From Clostridiales bacterium (lineage in GTDB: Bacteria; Bacillota; Clostridia; Oscillospirales; Oscillospiraceae), in contig PITX01000036.1 of NCBI GenBank assembly GCA_017577345.1, forward strand, positions 1 to 9,103: 9,103 bases of DNA, read 5' to 3'. The notes under the pieces are model-generated. The model was not told where the DNA came from. It searched no databases and was given only the letters and a program-made list of their open reading frames with translations. The position numbers and the translations under genes are program-made. Position 1 is the first letter of the stretch, and every line of letters starts with the position of its first letter. Shown here one piece after another: positions 1-7,478 of the stretch.

Positions 1-591
1 CTGCGTGAGATAGTCGAGGGTAGTGTAGCTCGTCTCTTTCTTGAACACGTGGCTCAGATGCCCCTCGCTGATGCCGATGGAACGGGCAATGGTCGTGATA
101 TTGATGTCGGCGTCGGCGTAATGTTCGGCAATGTATTCAAGCGTCTGGAGAACGTATTTGCTCTTGTCCCCCTTAGGCAGTGTGAGCAGGTCATCCTGTG
201 CGCCGCGGGCGGAAATCGCCTCGTCCTTTTCGTGCGCACGCTCGATCGCGGCAACCAGTTCCTGATCGCGGAAGGGCTTTAAAAGATAATCTACCGCACC
301 GAAGCGCAGCGCCGAGCGGGCGTAGTCAAAGTCGTTGTAGGCAGTGAGGACGATGATGTGCGCCGTGCAGCCGCGCTGACGCAGCTGCTCCATCATCTCG
401 ATGCCGTCCATGCGCGGCATACGAACGTCAGTGATGATAAGATTGGGGCGGTAACGCTCGGCGGCGGCAAGGCCTTCCTCGCCGTTGGCAGCCTCCCCGA
501 CCACAGCGCAGCCGAGTGAGGCCCAGTCGATGCCGAGCACGATGCCGCGGCGCACCACGGTCTCATCGTCAACGATCAGAACTTTGAGCAT
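1..591 (-). CDS. AraC-type response regulator (YesN/HptR-like), C-terminus cut by window edge
   Basis: Cytoplasmic DNA-binding response regulator, the output partner of the adjacent kinase. The 197 codons visible start MLKVLIVDDE and run open to base 1. Residues 1-120 are a receiver domain: acidic pocket D8/D9, phospho-acceptor D55 in the ITDVRMPRMDG stretch, T83 and K105 (LLKPF). After a short linker, residues about 145-197 begin an AraC-type helix-turn-helix (ISEGHLSHVFKKET, then the start of the second half). Family members with this short linker are about 250 residues, so roughly 50 are missing, including most of the second HTH. The start lies 23 nt inside the end of the kinase gene and has a GAAAGGAG ribosome site 6 nt upstream, so translation is probably coupled. 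Position after a binding protein and kinase matches HptR. Its target is inferred to be the importer promoter at 7479-7507. Confidence 0.93.
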   Translation of the reverse strand, partial: MLKVLIVDDETVVRRGIVLGIDWASLGCAVVGEAANGEEGLAAAERYRPNLIITDVRMPRMDGIEMMEQLRQRGCTAHIIVLTAYNDFDYARSALRFGAVDYLLKPFRDQELVAAIERAHEKDEAISARGAQDDLLTLPKGDKSKYVLQTLEYIAEHYADADINITTIARSIGISEGHLSHVFKKETSYTTLDYLTQ

Positions 592-2260
592 CGTCGTCTC
601 CTTTCTGCATCGGCAGACGCAGCTGCACACAGCTGCCGCCGCCGGCAATGGGATAGGCGCTCAGACCGTAGGAATCGCCATAGGAAAGGCGCATAATACG
701 GTCCACATTGTTCAGTCCCAGGTGTCCCCCCGGAATGGTCTCATGGCTGTTGAGGCAGCGCAGCACGTCCTCCGGAATACCGCTGCCGTTGTCGGAGACC
801 TTAAGCAGCAAGTCGCCGCCGTCGGCTTCCGCCCAAAGCTTGATGAAGCCCTCATCGCTGTCAGCGACACCGTGGATGATCGCATTCTCCACAAGCGGCT
901 GCAAAATGAGCTTGGGCACGATGCACAGCCGGAACCGCTCGTCCACGTCGATCTCGCAGACGAAGCGGTCGCCGAAGCGGACCTCCTGAATGTCGAGGTA
1001 GCGCTCGATGAGTTCGAGTTCTTCTTCCAGCAGGATATATTCGCTGCCGGAGATGCCTGCGCGCAGAAGCGCCGCGAGGTCGGTGGCAAGCGTCGCCACC
1101 TGCGTCGCGCCGTTCGTCACGCCGAGCCACTTCATGCAGTCGAGCGTGTTGTAGAGGAAGTGCGGATTGAGCTGGGATTGCAGCATACGCAATCGCGTTT
1201 CGTTCAGTTCGCGCTCGTGCCGGACGCTGCGTTTGAGATTCTGACCGTACTCTCCTGTCATGCGGTCAAAGCTCGCGGCAAGGCGGCCCATCTCATCCTG
1301 ACGTGTGCTCTCGATACGCACATCATAGTCGCCGCCCTCGACGCGGCGCATGGCGCTGTCCAGCTCGTCCACCGGCCCGGAAAGACGGCGGCTGAGCCAC
1401 CACGCGCACACAAGGCACAGCACAAGGCACAGCGCACCCATGACGCCGGCGACAAAGTAGATGGAGCGGACTGCCTGCACGGTGAACGTGCGCGGCTGCC
1501 GCAGAATCAGCGAAAAGCCGGACGAGTCACAACGGCGGACATAGTAGCTGTTGTCCTCTCCGCCGCCGGTAAGTGCATGACCGGAGAGAAGCTGCTCGCG
1601 CAGAACAGCAAGTGTTTCCTCCGCACGCAGAGGCTGCGTGGCATAGGCCATTCGCCATGTGCGATCGACGAGCATCGCCTCGTCCGCGCCGCCGAGGCGC
1701 GGTGCAAAAAAGGCGTCGAGCTGTGTACGTTCCATGCGGAACACGACATAGCCGAGAATCCCGCCGCCGCTTGCGGTAACGGCACCGGCTCCGGTCAGGC
1801 CGGCATCCTCGGCACACAGTGCGTCGCCGGACTGCCGTGCCGCGCAGAGCACCCCCCATCCGATGCTGCGGGGCGCGGGTGCAACGGCGGCAGTGGTGTA
1901 GAGACACTGTCCGTCTGCGTCGTAAATTTCAAAATCGGCAGCACCGCGGAGTTCCAGACGGCTGCGGTGCAAAAGCTGGTAAAGCGTACGGGAATCGTCT
2001 CCGCCGCGGCGCAGTGCGCTGCGCGTGACGGTGCTTTCGGCAAGGCTCTGCGTTGTTTCCGTGCAGCGTCCGAGCAGGGCGTCCAGCTGCTCGCCGAGCA
2101 CGGCGGATTCCGTCTGCGCCTCCCGGCGGAGCGTCTGCTCGCTGCGCTCGATCATCAGCTGCGTCATCAGCAGGTCGCACAGCAGCAGTGGAACAAGCGC
2201 AACGAGAAGCACGGTGATAAATATACGGTTGCGGAAAGAGCGCGCGATCCATGCCCTCAT
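569..2260 (-). CDS. YesM/HptS-type membrane sensor histidine kinase
   Basis: Inner-membrane kinase of a three-component sensor. I chose the ATG at 2260 (563 aa, MRAWIARSFR) over one 30 nt upstream. It forms an ATGA overlap with the stop of the preceding gene and sits right after GGGAGGGAGAG. Numbered from this start, the order is: transmembrane segment about 13-33; extracytoplasmic sensor of about 230 residues; second transmembrane segment about 267-289; HAMP about 290-340; then the His_kinase/HATPase pair. The phospho-acceptor is H367 in LQSQLNPHFLYNTLD. The N box is LVENAIIHG (456-464), the ATP-lid glycines are in VSDNGSGIPED (488-498) and GGHLGLNNVDRIM (511-523). All catalytic motifs look intact. 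The large outer domain fits docking to the binding protein encoded just upstream, as in HptA-HptS, but no ligand can be read from it. The 3' end overlaps the regulator gene by 23 nt. Confidence 0.94.
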   Translation of the reverse strand: MRAWIARSFRNRIFITVLLVALVPLLLCDLLMTQLMIERSEQTLRREAQTESAVLGEQLDALLGRCTETTQSLAESTVTRSALRRGGDDSRTLYQLLHRSRLELRGAADFEIYDADGQCLYTTAAVAPAPRSIGWGVLCAARQSGDALCAEDAGLTGAGAVTASGGGILGYVVFRMERTQLDAFFAPRLGGADEAMLVDRTWRMAYATQPLRAEETLAVLREQLLSGHALTGGGEDNSYYVRRCDSSGFSLILRQPRTFTVQAVRSIYFVAGVMGALCLVLCLVCAWWLSRRLSGPVDELDSAMRRVEGGDYDVRIESTRQDEMGRLAASFDRMTGEYGQNLKRSVRHERELNETRLRMLQSQLNPHFLYNTLDCMKWLGVTNGATQVATLATDLAALLRAGISGSEYILLEEELELIERYLDIQEVRFGDRFVCEIDVDERFRLCIVPKLILQPLVENAIIHGVADSDEGFIKLWAEADGGDLLLKVSDNGSGIPEDVLRCLNSHETIPGGHLGLNNVDRIMRLSYGDSYGLSAYPIAGGGSCVQLRLPMQKGDDDAQSSDR

Positions 2261-3252
2261 GTCTCTCCCTCCCCGCTCAGCGCGTGCCACGCCTTCAGCA
2301 GAATCTGCCGTTCGCGGAGCGCACGGTCAAAGTCATAGGGAACAGCGGTGATCTCCGGCAAAGCGGATATGGCGTCCGCGCTGACGCTGCGGCGTCCGAG
2401 CTCCGACGCCAGACTCTCCTGCGTTTCCGGCAAAAGAAGGAAGTCAAGAAAGCGCCGGGCGTTCTCCTCGTGCGCACAATCCCTGACAACAGCCGCACCG
2501 TCGGGCAGAATGCTCGTCCCCTCGGCAGGATAGACGATGGCAACATCCAGCCCCTCATCGATCGCCTTGCAGGCGTTCTCCTCCAATGTGACGCCGATAT
2601 AACAGCTGCCGTCCGCCACAGCAGTGACCACATCGCCGCTGTCCGCGATAAGGCGGCCGTCCAGATTGCGGTAAAAGGCGGCAAGTGTCGTTTCCCCGTC
2701 ACCGCCGAGGACCTGCAAAAGCGTGCACAGCGCAGTGTAGCTCGACCCCGAAACGGCAGGGTCGGCAAAGGCGATGCGTCCCCTCCAGGACTCATCAAGC
2801 AGGCTCACCCAGCCCGTCGGCAGGTTCTGCCGCACGAGCTTGGGGTTATAGATCAAAACGATGGGAACCAGCGAAAAGGGCGTCCACGCGCCGTCCGACG
2901 ACGCATACTCCGGCTCGATATCCGCCGCATTGGGGCTGACGTAGGGCACAAAGCAATCCGCATAGGCGCTCAGGCTGTCCGCGCCGCCGCCGAACATCAG
3001 GTCGCAGCCGCTTTCCCCTGCGGCGATGCGTTCAAGGAGCGTCGCCGTTCCGCCCGTTTCGATCTCCACCCACACGCCCGTCCGGTACTCAAACTCCTCG
3101 ATAACGGGTCGGTAGACCTTCTCCTTGTGGGAGGTGAAGATGACCAGCCGCTCGCTCTGCGCGGGCGCGAAGGAAGAAACGTCCTGCATGCCGGCAGAGC
3201 CGCAGCCCGTGAGCAGCAGCACGACAAGGAGCAGCGGCAAAATACGGCGCAT
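2257..3252 (-). CDS. Sensor-linked solute-binding lipoprotein (HptA/PgtC-like)
   Basis: Predicted extracytoplasmic binding lipoprotein of the AfuA/FbpA fold, 331 aa. Start 3252 is preferred (MRRILPLLLVVLLLTGCGS): it gives a classical signal peptide with lipobox LLTGC, has a GGGGGG ribosome site, and lies downstream of a good promoter. An in-frame ATG at 3312 would overlap the -35 box. The mature part shows family landmarks: LVIFTSHKEK near the N-terminus, DLMFGGGAD, the domain-crossing segment RGRIAFADPAVSGSS, then SGDVVTAVADGSCYIGV and VYPAEGTSILPDGAAVV. At the ligand site where the transport paralogue at 6284-7411 has His-Asp, this protein has Glu-Glu (TLEENA). It is coupled to the kinase gene (ATGA overlap) and has no permease of its own in this unit. 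It is therefore probably a signal receptor, as HptA is for HptS. A role as an alternative receptor for the neighbouring permease cannot be excluded. Confidence 0.88.
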   Translation of the reverse strand: MRRILPLLLVVLLLTGCGSAGMQDVSSFAPAQSERLVIFTSHKEKVYRPVIEEFEYRTGVWVEIETGGTATLLERIAAGESGCDLMFGGGADSLSAYADCFVPYVSPNAADIEPEYASSDGAWTPFSLVPIVLIYNPKLVRQNLPTGWVSLLDESWRGRIAFADPAVSGSSYTALCTLLQVLGGDGETTLAAFYRNLDGRLIADSGDVVTAVADGSCYIGVTLEENACKAIDEGLDVAIVYPAEGTSILPDGAAVVRDCAHEENARRFLDFLLLPETQESLASELGRRSVSADAISALPEITAVPYDFDRALRERQILLKAWHALSGEGET

Positions 3253-3283
3253 ACGATCCCCCCGATCTCGTTGTTTTTCTTTT

Positions 3284-3312
3284 ATTTTAGCAGGAAACCG
3301 CGCCGTTTGCAA
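3284..3312 (-). promoter_or_regulatory. Sigma-A promoter of the sensor operon
   Basis: On the minus strand, TTGCAA (-35, 3307-3312) and TAAAAT (-10, 3284-3289) are separated by exactly 17 nt. A TGC triplet directly precedes the -10, giving an extended -10. Transcription would start near 3277, leaving a leader of about 25 nt before the lipoprotein ATG at 3252. It lies just downstream of the importer's terminator, so the sensor genes can be transcribed separately. Confidence 0.72.
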
Positions 3313-3330
3313 TCGGGAATCCGGCGGCGG

Positions 3331-3368
3331 TCAAAAAAAGAGAGATTCGCAGAAAGCGAACCTCTCTT
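3331..3368 (-). terminator. Intrinsic terminator of the importer operon
   Basis: On the minus strand a 13-bp stem (3356-3368 with 3338-3350, one G-U wobble) closes a 5-nt loop and is followed at once by seven T. It begins about 17 nt after the ATPase stop codon. This is a textbook Rho-independent terminator and separates the importer from the sensor genes downstream. Confidence 0.9.
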
Positions 3369-3384
3369 ATGACGATAAAAGATT

Positions 3385-4461
3385 TTACAGAACGTGTACG
3401 GCGTCGGGTGCAAAGGTCAGGTAACACTTCTCACCCACGCGGTAAATGCGCTTGTTGCGCGGGTCGTTCTCGGCGAGCTTAACCATAGTGTTGCCCACGC
3501 GGACATGGTAGTTCTGGTACGAACCCATGAAGCACGAGAGTTCCACCGTGCAGGGCAGACCGCCCCCATCGGAGAGCATCGCAGACTCAGGACGCAGAAC
3601 AACGGTATGCTCCTCGCCGACCGTCATGCCCTCGCGGGCGGCGACAGTAAGGCGCTCCCCCTCGATATCCAGTGCAGCAAGACCGTTTTCCACGCCGGTC
3701 AGCTTCCCGCGCAGGAAGTTTGCCTCGCCGATGAAGTCGGCAACAAACTCATTGACAGGGTGGTAATAGATTTCCTGTGGCGTGCCGATCTGGGCGACAA
3801 CGCCCTTGTTCATAATGATGATCTGGTCGGATAGTGCCATGGCCTCGCTTTGGTCGTGCGTAACGTAGATGGCGGTGATGCCGACCTCCTGCTGGATGCG
3901 TCGAATTTCCGTACGCATGGAGACACGCAGCTTCGCGTCGAGGTTTGACAGCGGCTCGTCGAAGAGCAGCACACTCGGCTCGATGACCAGTGCGCGGGCA
4001 AGCGCCACGCGCTGCTGCTGACCGCCAGAGAGTTGATTGGTCATACGGCCTTCCATACCGGTAAGTTCAACGAGATCGAGAATGTGCATGACACGGTCGT
4101 GAATTTCTTCCTTCGGCACCTTGCGCAGCTTCAGGCCATAGGCAACGTTGTCGAACACATTGTAGTGCGGCAGCAGGGCGTAGGACTGGAACACCATCGC
4201 GGTGTCGCGCTTATTCGGCGTGAGTGTGTTGATCGGCTCGTCACCGAGGTAGATCTCACCCTCATCAGGGCTCTCGAAGCCTGCAATCATACGCAGTGTC
4301 GTGGTCTTGCCGCAGCCGGAGGGACCGAGCAGGGTCACGAAGGAGCCGGGTTCAATAGTCAAAGAGGTGTCCTTGACGGCATAGAAGTCCTTGCCGGTCT
4401 TGGGGTCCTGATAGATTTTGGAGATATGGTCGAGGCAAACGCCTTTTTTGATCTTATCCAT
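3385..4461 (-). CDS. ABC importer ATPase (AfuC/FbpC/PotA type)
   Basis: Cytoplasmic nucleotide-binding subunit that powers the importer, 358 aa. Visible motifs are Walker A GPSGCGKTT (46-54), Q-loop Q92 (VFQSYALLP), signature LSGGQQQR (144-151), Walker B VLLFDEP with the following SNLD D-loop (164-175), and switch His202 (VTHDQSEA). The C-terminal part, about 240-358, is a TOBE-type domain as in FbpC and PotA. Length and motifs are normal for the family and all catalytic residues are present. It starts 3 nt after the permease stop codon with an AAGGAGG site inside the permease's last codons, so the two are co-translated. The ATPase family does not reveal the substrate: close relatives serve iron, polyamine, phosphonate and sugar-phosphate importers. 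Confidence 0.96.
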   Translation of the reverse strand: MDKIKKGVCLDHISKIYQDPKTGKDFYAVKDTSLTIEPGSFVTLLGPSGCGKTTTLRMIAGFESPDEGEIYLGDEPINTLTPNKRDTAMVFQSYALLPHYNVFDNVAYGLKLRKVPKEEIHDRVMHILDLVELTGMEGRMTNQLSGGQQQRVALARALVIEPSVLLFDEPLSNLDAKLRVSMRTEIRRIQQEVGITAIYVTHDQSEAMALSDQIIIMNKGVVAQIGTPQEIYYHPVNEFVADFIGEANFLRGKLTGVENGLAALDIEGERLTVAAREGMTVGEEHTVVLRPESAMLSDGGGLPCTVELSCFMGSYQNYHVRVGNTMVKLAENDPRNKRIYRVGEKCYLTFAPDAVHVL

Positions 4462-4464
4462 GGC

Positions 4465-6174
4465 TTAATCCTCCTTCATTTTTTTGCTGGTGCCGAAACG
4501 CTTCATAAAGAGATCCATCAGCAGCACCGCGCCGTAGGTAATAACAATCAGGATCGTTGCAAACGCGCAGGCAAGACTGTAGGAGCCTTTTTCGGCAAAC
4601 TCGTTGATCTGCACCGTGATGAGCAGGAACTGCGGTGTCACGAGCAGAATGATGGCGGAAATTGCGGTGATAGAGCGAACGAACGCCGTCACAAGGCCGG
4701 AGAGGAAGGAATCCTTGATGAGCGGCAGCGTGACAGTCATAAAGACCTTGAAGCTGTTCGCGCCCATGTCGTAGGCAGATTCCTCAATGGACTTGTCGAT
4801 CTGGCGCAGGGCGGAAATACCGCTGCGCGTGCCGGTCGGCAGCGAACGCACGACAAAAACGATGATGAGAACGAGACCGGTTCCGTAGAGGCCCTGCAGG
4901 AAGCCGGTGCGGAACACGCCCGCAGAGAAACCGCGGATGTAGCCGACACCAAGCACCGTGCCGGGCACGGCCATGGCGAGCATGGACACCGCCTCAATGA
5001 AGCCTTTGGACTTGAAGTTCCTCTTCACGACGAGGTAGGAGATGATCATGCTGAGTAACGCCGTGATGGGAGCAGAGATCAGACTCAGGCGGAAGGAATC
5101 CCAGAACGCCTGGAATCCGTGGTAGCGCGTGAAGATCAGCTTAAACCACTTGCCCGTAAGCGGGAAGAACTTGTAGCCCCAGGTGGGGAAAAACGCGCCG
5201 ATGGGCACGCACAGGTACATGAGGATAACAAAAGCCGCGGCGAGACCGCAGAGAATGGTCAGCGGGATCTTGACGCTCTTGTCCTCGATAAGCATACGGC
5301 CGCGGGATGCCTTTCCGGTCAGCGTCGCAGCGGTCTTGCGCTCGAGGTAGTACTTTTGCACCGCGAACATTGCCAGCGTGATGCACAGCAGCACCACAGC
5401 CATCGCCGCCGCACCCGGCTTATCGTAGGATCCGGTGATTTGCAGATAGATGGTGGTGGCAAGGGTATCATACGATCCGCCAATGAGCATGGGATTGGCA
5501 AAGTCGGCGATGGACTCGATAAAAGTGACGAGGAAAGCGTTGCCGAGACCGGGGAGCATCAGCGGCAGCGTAACGCTGACAAAAACTCTCCACCGGCTCG
5601 CGCCCATGTCGCGCGCAGCTTCTTCAAGCGAGGGATCGATGTTCTTGAGCAGACCTTTTAGCATCATGTAGCATACGGGGAAAAACGTCAGCGTCTGGAC
5701 AATGGCGATACCCCAGAAGCCGTAAACGCTGTTATCATAGATGCCCAGCAGAAAACGGGTGATGATGCCCGCCTTGCCGAAGAGCATAATCATGGACAGT
5801 GACAACACGAACGGCGGGGAGACGACCGGCAGCATCGAGACGACCTTAAAGAGACCGCCAACGAGCCTGCCGACGCGGACGTAGACCTCAACGTAGGCGA
5901 AGAGCAGGCCGAGAAACGCCGAGAGAACGCCGACGAGGAGGCCAACCTTCAATGTGTTGGTGATGGCGGTGGTAAAGGTCGGCATGGCAAAGATGCGCCT
6001 GAAAATGCCGAAGCCGAAGCCGCCGTCGCCTACAAAACTATCCACCAGCAGAATGGCCAGCGGGTAGAGGATGAACAGAGTCAGAAAGGTAATGAGTACG
6101 ACGATGGTAGTGACCATGATGGGATCAGCCATCAGTTTTTTCCGGTCCAGCGCCGCACTTTGAGAACGTGCCAT
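4465..6174 (-). CDS. Fused two-domain ABC permease (AfuB/FbpB type)
   Basis: Membrane channel of the importer, 569 aa, made of two homologous permease halves in one chain. This is the usual FbpB/AfuB arrangement, not an odd fusion. Each half has about six membrane helices, starting about 20-45 in the first and about 302-328 in the second. Each half carries an EAA coupling loop for the ATPase: EEAARDMGASRWRVFVSVTLP (184-204, last residue next to it) and EESAYDMGANSFKVFMTVTLP in the same place of the second half (464-484). The start is supported by AGAAAGGAG 6 nt upstream. The gene lies 109 nt after the binding-protein gene, with a strong hairpin in the gap, and 3 nt before the ATPase gene. It would pair as one polypeptide with two ATPase copies. 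Confidence 0.95.
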   Translation of the reverse strand: MARSQSAALDRKKLMADPIMVTTIVVLITFLTLFILYPLAILLVDSFVGDGGFGFGIFRRIFAMPTFTTAITNTLKVGLLVGVLSAFLGLLFAYVEVYVRVGRLVGGLFKVVSMLPVVSPPFVLSLSMIMLFGKAGIITRFLLGIYDNSVYGFWGIAIVQTLTFFPVCYMMLKGLLKNIDPSLEEAARDMGASRWRVFVSVTLPLMLPGLGNAFLVTFIESIADFANPMLIGGSYDTLATTIYLQITGSYDKPGAAAMAVVLLCITLAMFAVQKYYLERKTAATLTGKASRGRMLIEDKSVKIPLTILCGLAAAFVILMYLCVPIGAFFPTWGYKFFPLTGKWFKLIFTRYHGFQAFWDSFRLSLISAPITALLSMIISYLVVKRNFKSKGFIEAVSMLAMAVPGTVLGVGYIRGFSAGVFRTGFLQGLYGTGLVLIIVFVVRSLPTGTRSGISALRQIDKSIEESAYDMGANSFKVFMTVTLPLIKDSFLSGLVTAFVRSITAISAIILLVTPQFLLITVQINEFAEKGSYSLACAFATILIVITYGAVLLMDLFMKRFGTSKKMKED

Positions 6175-6215
6175 AGGATGCTCCTTTCTCGGTAATCTGG
6201 AGAAAAAATGCAGGA

Positions 6216-6241
6216 GGGGCGGCGGCTAAGGCCGCCGCCCC
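6216..6241 (-). other. Intercistronic GC-rich hairpin between binding protein and permease
   Basis: A perfect 11-bp inverted repeat (6216-6226 and 6231-6241, GGGGCGGCGGC) with a 4-nt loop lies in the 109-nt gap after the binding-protein stop. On the minus strand a run of six T follows only after a 7-nt spacer. It could therefore be a leaky terminator or an mRNA 3'-end stabiliser. Such hairpins after binding-protein genes commonly raise receptor output over the membrane subunits. Confidence 0.75.
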
Positions 6242-6283
6242 GTCAAAATTGCTGGGTCGCTTGCTTTTACGGTATGCAGTAGA

Positions 6284-7411
6284 TCAGCTGACCTGGAAAC
6301 GGTTTTCGTCGCCGGTGTTCGCACCGGAGGCGGACAGAGCGGTCATGACTTCCTCAACATAGGTCTTGATATTCTTGGTAGCATCGTCGAAGTCATAGTC
6401 CATGACGTTCTCGGGATCCAGACCGAACTCGGCAGCAGCCTCAGGCTGAGTGGCGTTGTCGATGACCAGGAACTGATAGGAGCCGTTCTGGGCAGCGAGG
6501 TTCACACAGTCGGGAGACAGCGCATACTCGATCCACAGCTTCGCAGCATTGGGATGAGCGCAACCCTTGAATATAGCGGTGGCGCCAATCTCGCAGGAAG
6601 TGCCGGTGGACGGGATGATGAGCTGGATGTTGTCGTAACCGTTGTCGAGGATCTGGGTGATGCCATCATGCAGGAAGCCGATTCCGATGACGCACTCACC
6701 GGTGCCGACGTTCTTGCTCGGGCCGGAACCGGACTTGGTGTAGACTTCGATGTTCTTGTCGAGGTCAACCAGATACTGGATGCCTTCGTCGTGACCGTAC
6801 TTCTGGATCATGGTGTTGATGACCAGCTTAGCGGTACCGGCGGTGTTGTAGTTGGACAGCCAGATCAGACCCTTGTACTCGGGCTTGAGCAGGTCGGCCC
6901 AGTCCTGAGGAGCTTCAAGACCCATACGGGTGAGCTCGTCAGTGTTGACCATAAAGCCGAGAATGCCGGTGTAAATGCCGTGCCAATAGCCGTCAGCATT
7001 CATGTACTGGGGCTTCGTGATGTGAGAGGCGTTCTCGGGGTGATAGGCCTCGAGCAGACCCTCAGCAGCACAGACGTTGTAGGGATCGGTCGTGCCGCCG
7101 AACCAGACGTCAGCGGACGGATTGCCATTCTCTTCCTCGATCTTGGCCTGCACCTCACCGGTGGACAGACGCTGATACTCAACCTCAATGCCGTACATCT
7201 TCTGGAAGTTCTCGCAGGCAGCGGCGAGATATTCTTCCTCGCAGGAGCCGTAGACAACGAGCTTGCCCTCGGCCTTAGCAGCATCGATGAGCGCGGTATC
7301 CTCCGCGGTCTGCTGATCATCAGGAGTCTGGGTGTCGTCCTGCTTGCTGCCGCAGGCAACAAGGCTGAGCGCCATCACAAGACAGAGAATCAGTGCGATA
7401 AACTTTTTCAT
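6284..7411 (-). CDS. ABC importer solute-binding lipoprotein (AfuA-like, probably not ferric)
   Basis: Extracytoplasmic receptor of the importer, 375 aa, first gene of its operon. Residues 1-20 are a lipoprotein signal (lipobox LVAC, C20), followed by an acidic, Gln/Thr-rich linker to about 40. The mature domain has LVVYGSCEEE (51-60), RLSTGEV (81-87), DVWFGGTTDP (101-110), KSGSGPSKNVGTGE (226-239), GFLHDG (245-250) and SCEIGATAIFKG (272-283). Ferric-binding FbpA proteins have two adjacent iron-ligand tyrosines near residue 247; here that stretch is F-L-H-D. His248-Asp249 and Glu274 match in order and spacing the His-Asp and Glu that I recall contacting sugar phosphate in AfuA. A phosphorylated organic ligand is therefore more likely than iron; 2-aminoethylphosphonate is another possibility. 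A TTGGAGGAAAA site sets the start. Confidence 0.93.
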   Translation of the reverse strand: MKKFIALILCLVMALSLVACGSKQDDTQTPDDQQTAEDTALIDAAKAEGKLVVYGSCEEEYLAAACENFQKMYGIEVEYQRLSTGEVQAKIEEENGNPSADVWFGGTTDPYNVCAAEGLLEAYHPENASHITKPQYMNADGYWHGIYTGILGFMVNTDELTRMGLEAPQDWADLLKPEYKGLIWLSNYNTAGTAKLVINTMIQKYGHDEGIQYLVDLDKNIEVYTKSGSGPSKNVGTGECVIGIGFLHDGITQILDNGYDNIQLIIPSTGTSCEIGATAIFKGCAHPNAAKLWIEYALSPDCVNLAAQNGSYQFLVIDNATQPEAAAEFGLDPENVMDYDFDDATKNIKTYVEEVMTALSASGANTGDENRFQVS

Positions 7412-7434
7412 GCATTTTCCTCCAATTCAAATTA

Positions 7435-7470
7435 CCTGCGGCGGAATGGGAATACTCCCGCCGCTACAGG
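7435..7470 (-). promoter_or_regulatory. Hairpin at the 5' end of the importer mRNA
   Basis: GCGGCGG (7438-7444) pairs perfectly with CCGCCGC (7458-7464), extended by CCT/AGG outside across a 3-nt bulge. It sits in otherwise AT-rich sequence. It would occupy about +2 to +38 of the transcript from the promoter at 7479-7507, ending about 12 nt before the ribosome site. It could protect the 5' end or act as an operator. There is no T-run after it, so it is not a terminator. Confidence 0.6.
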
Positions 7471-7478
7471 TTGTAATT

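Noticed and set aside
485..2338. Long plus-strand open frame of 617 codons opposite the kinase gene
   Set aside because: It lies antisense to an intact kinase whose motifs are all in frame. Its translation is rich in Ala, Arg and His without domain motifs, as expected for the shadow of a GC-rich gene.
3299..3312. Catabolite-repression (cre) site overlapping the sensor -35
   Set aside because: Only the left half (TGCAAACG) fits the cre pattern; the right half is GC-rich and does not match.
2251..3372. Plus-strand open frame of 373 codons opposite the sensor lipoprotein
   Set aside because: It reads through the complement of a clear lipoprotein gene, its promoter and a terminator hairpin, and shows no domain or ribosome site.
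4033..5058. Plus-strand open frame of 341 codons opposite the ATPase and permease
   Set aside because: It spans two real minus-strand genes and has the His/Gln/Asp/Glu-rich composition typical of an antisense membrane-protein frame.
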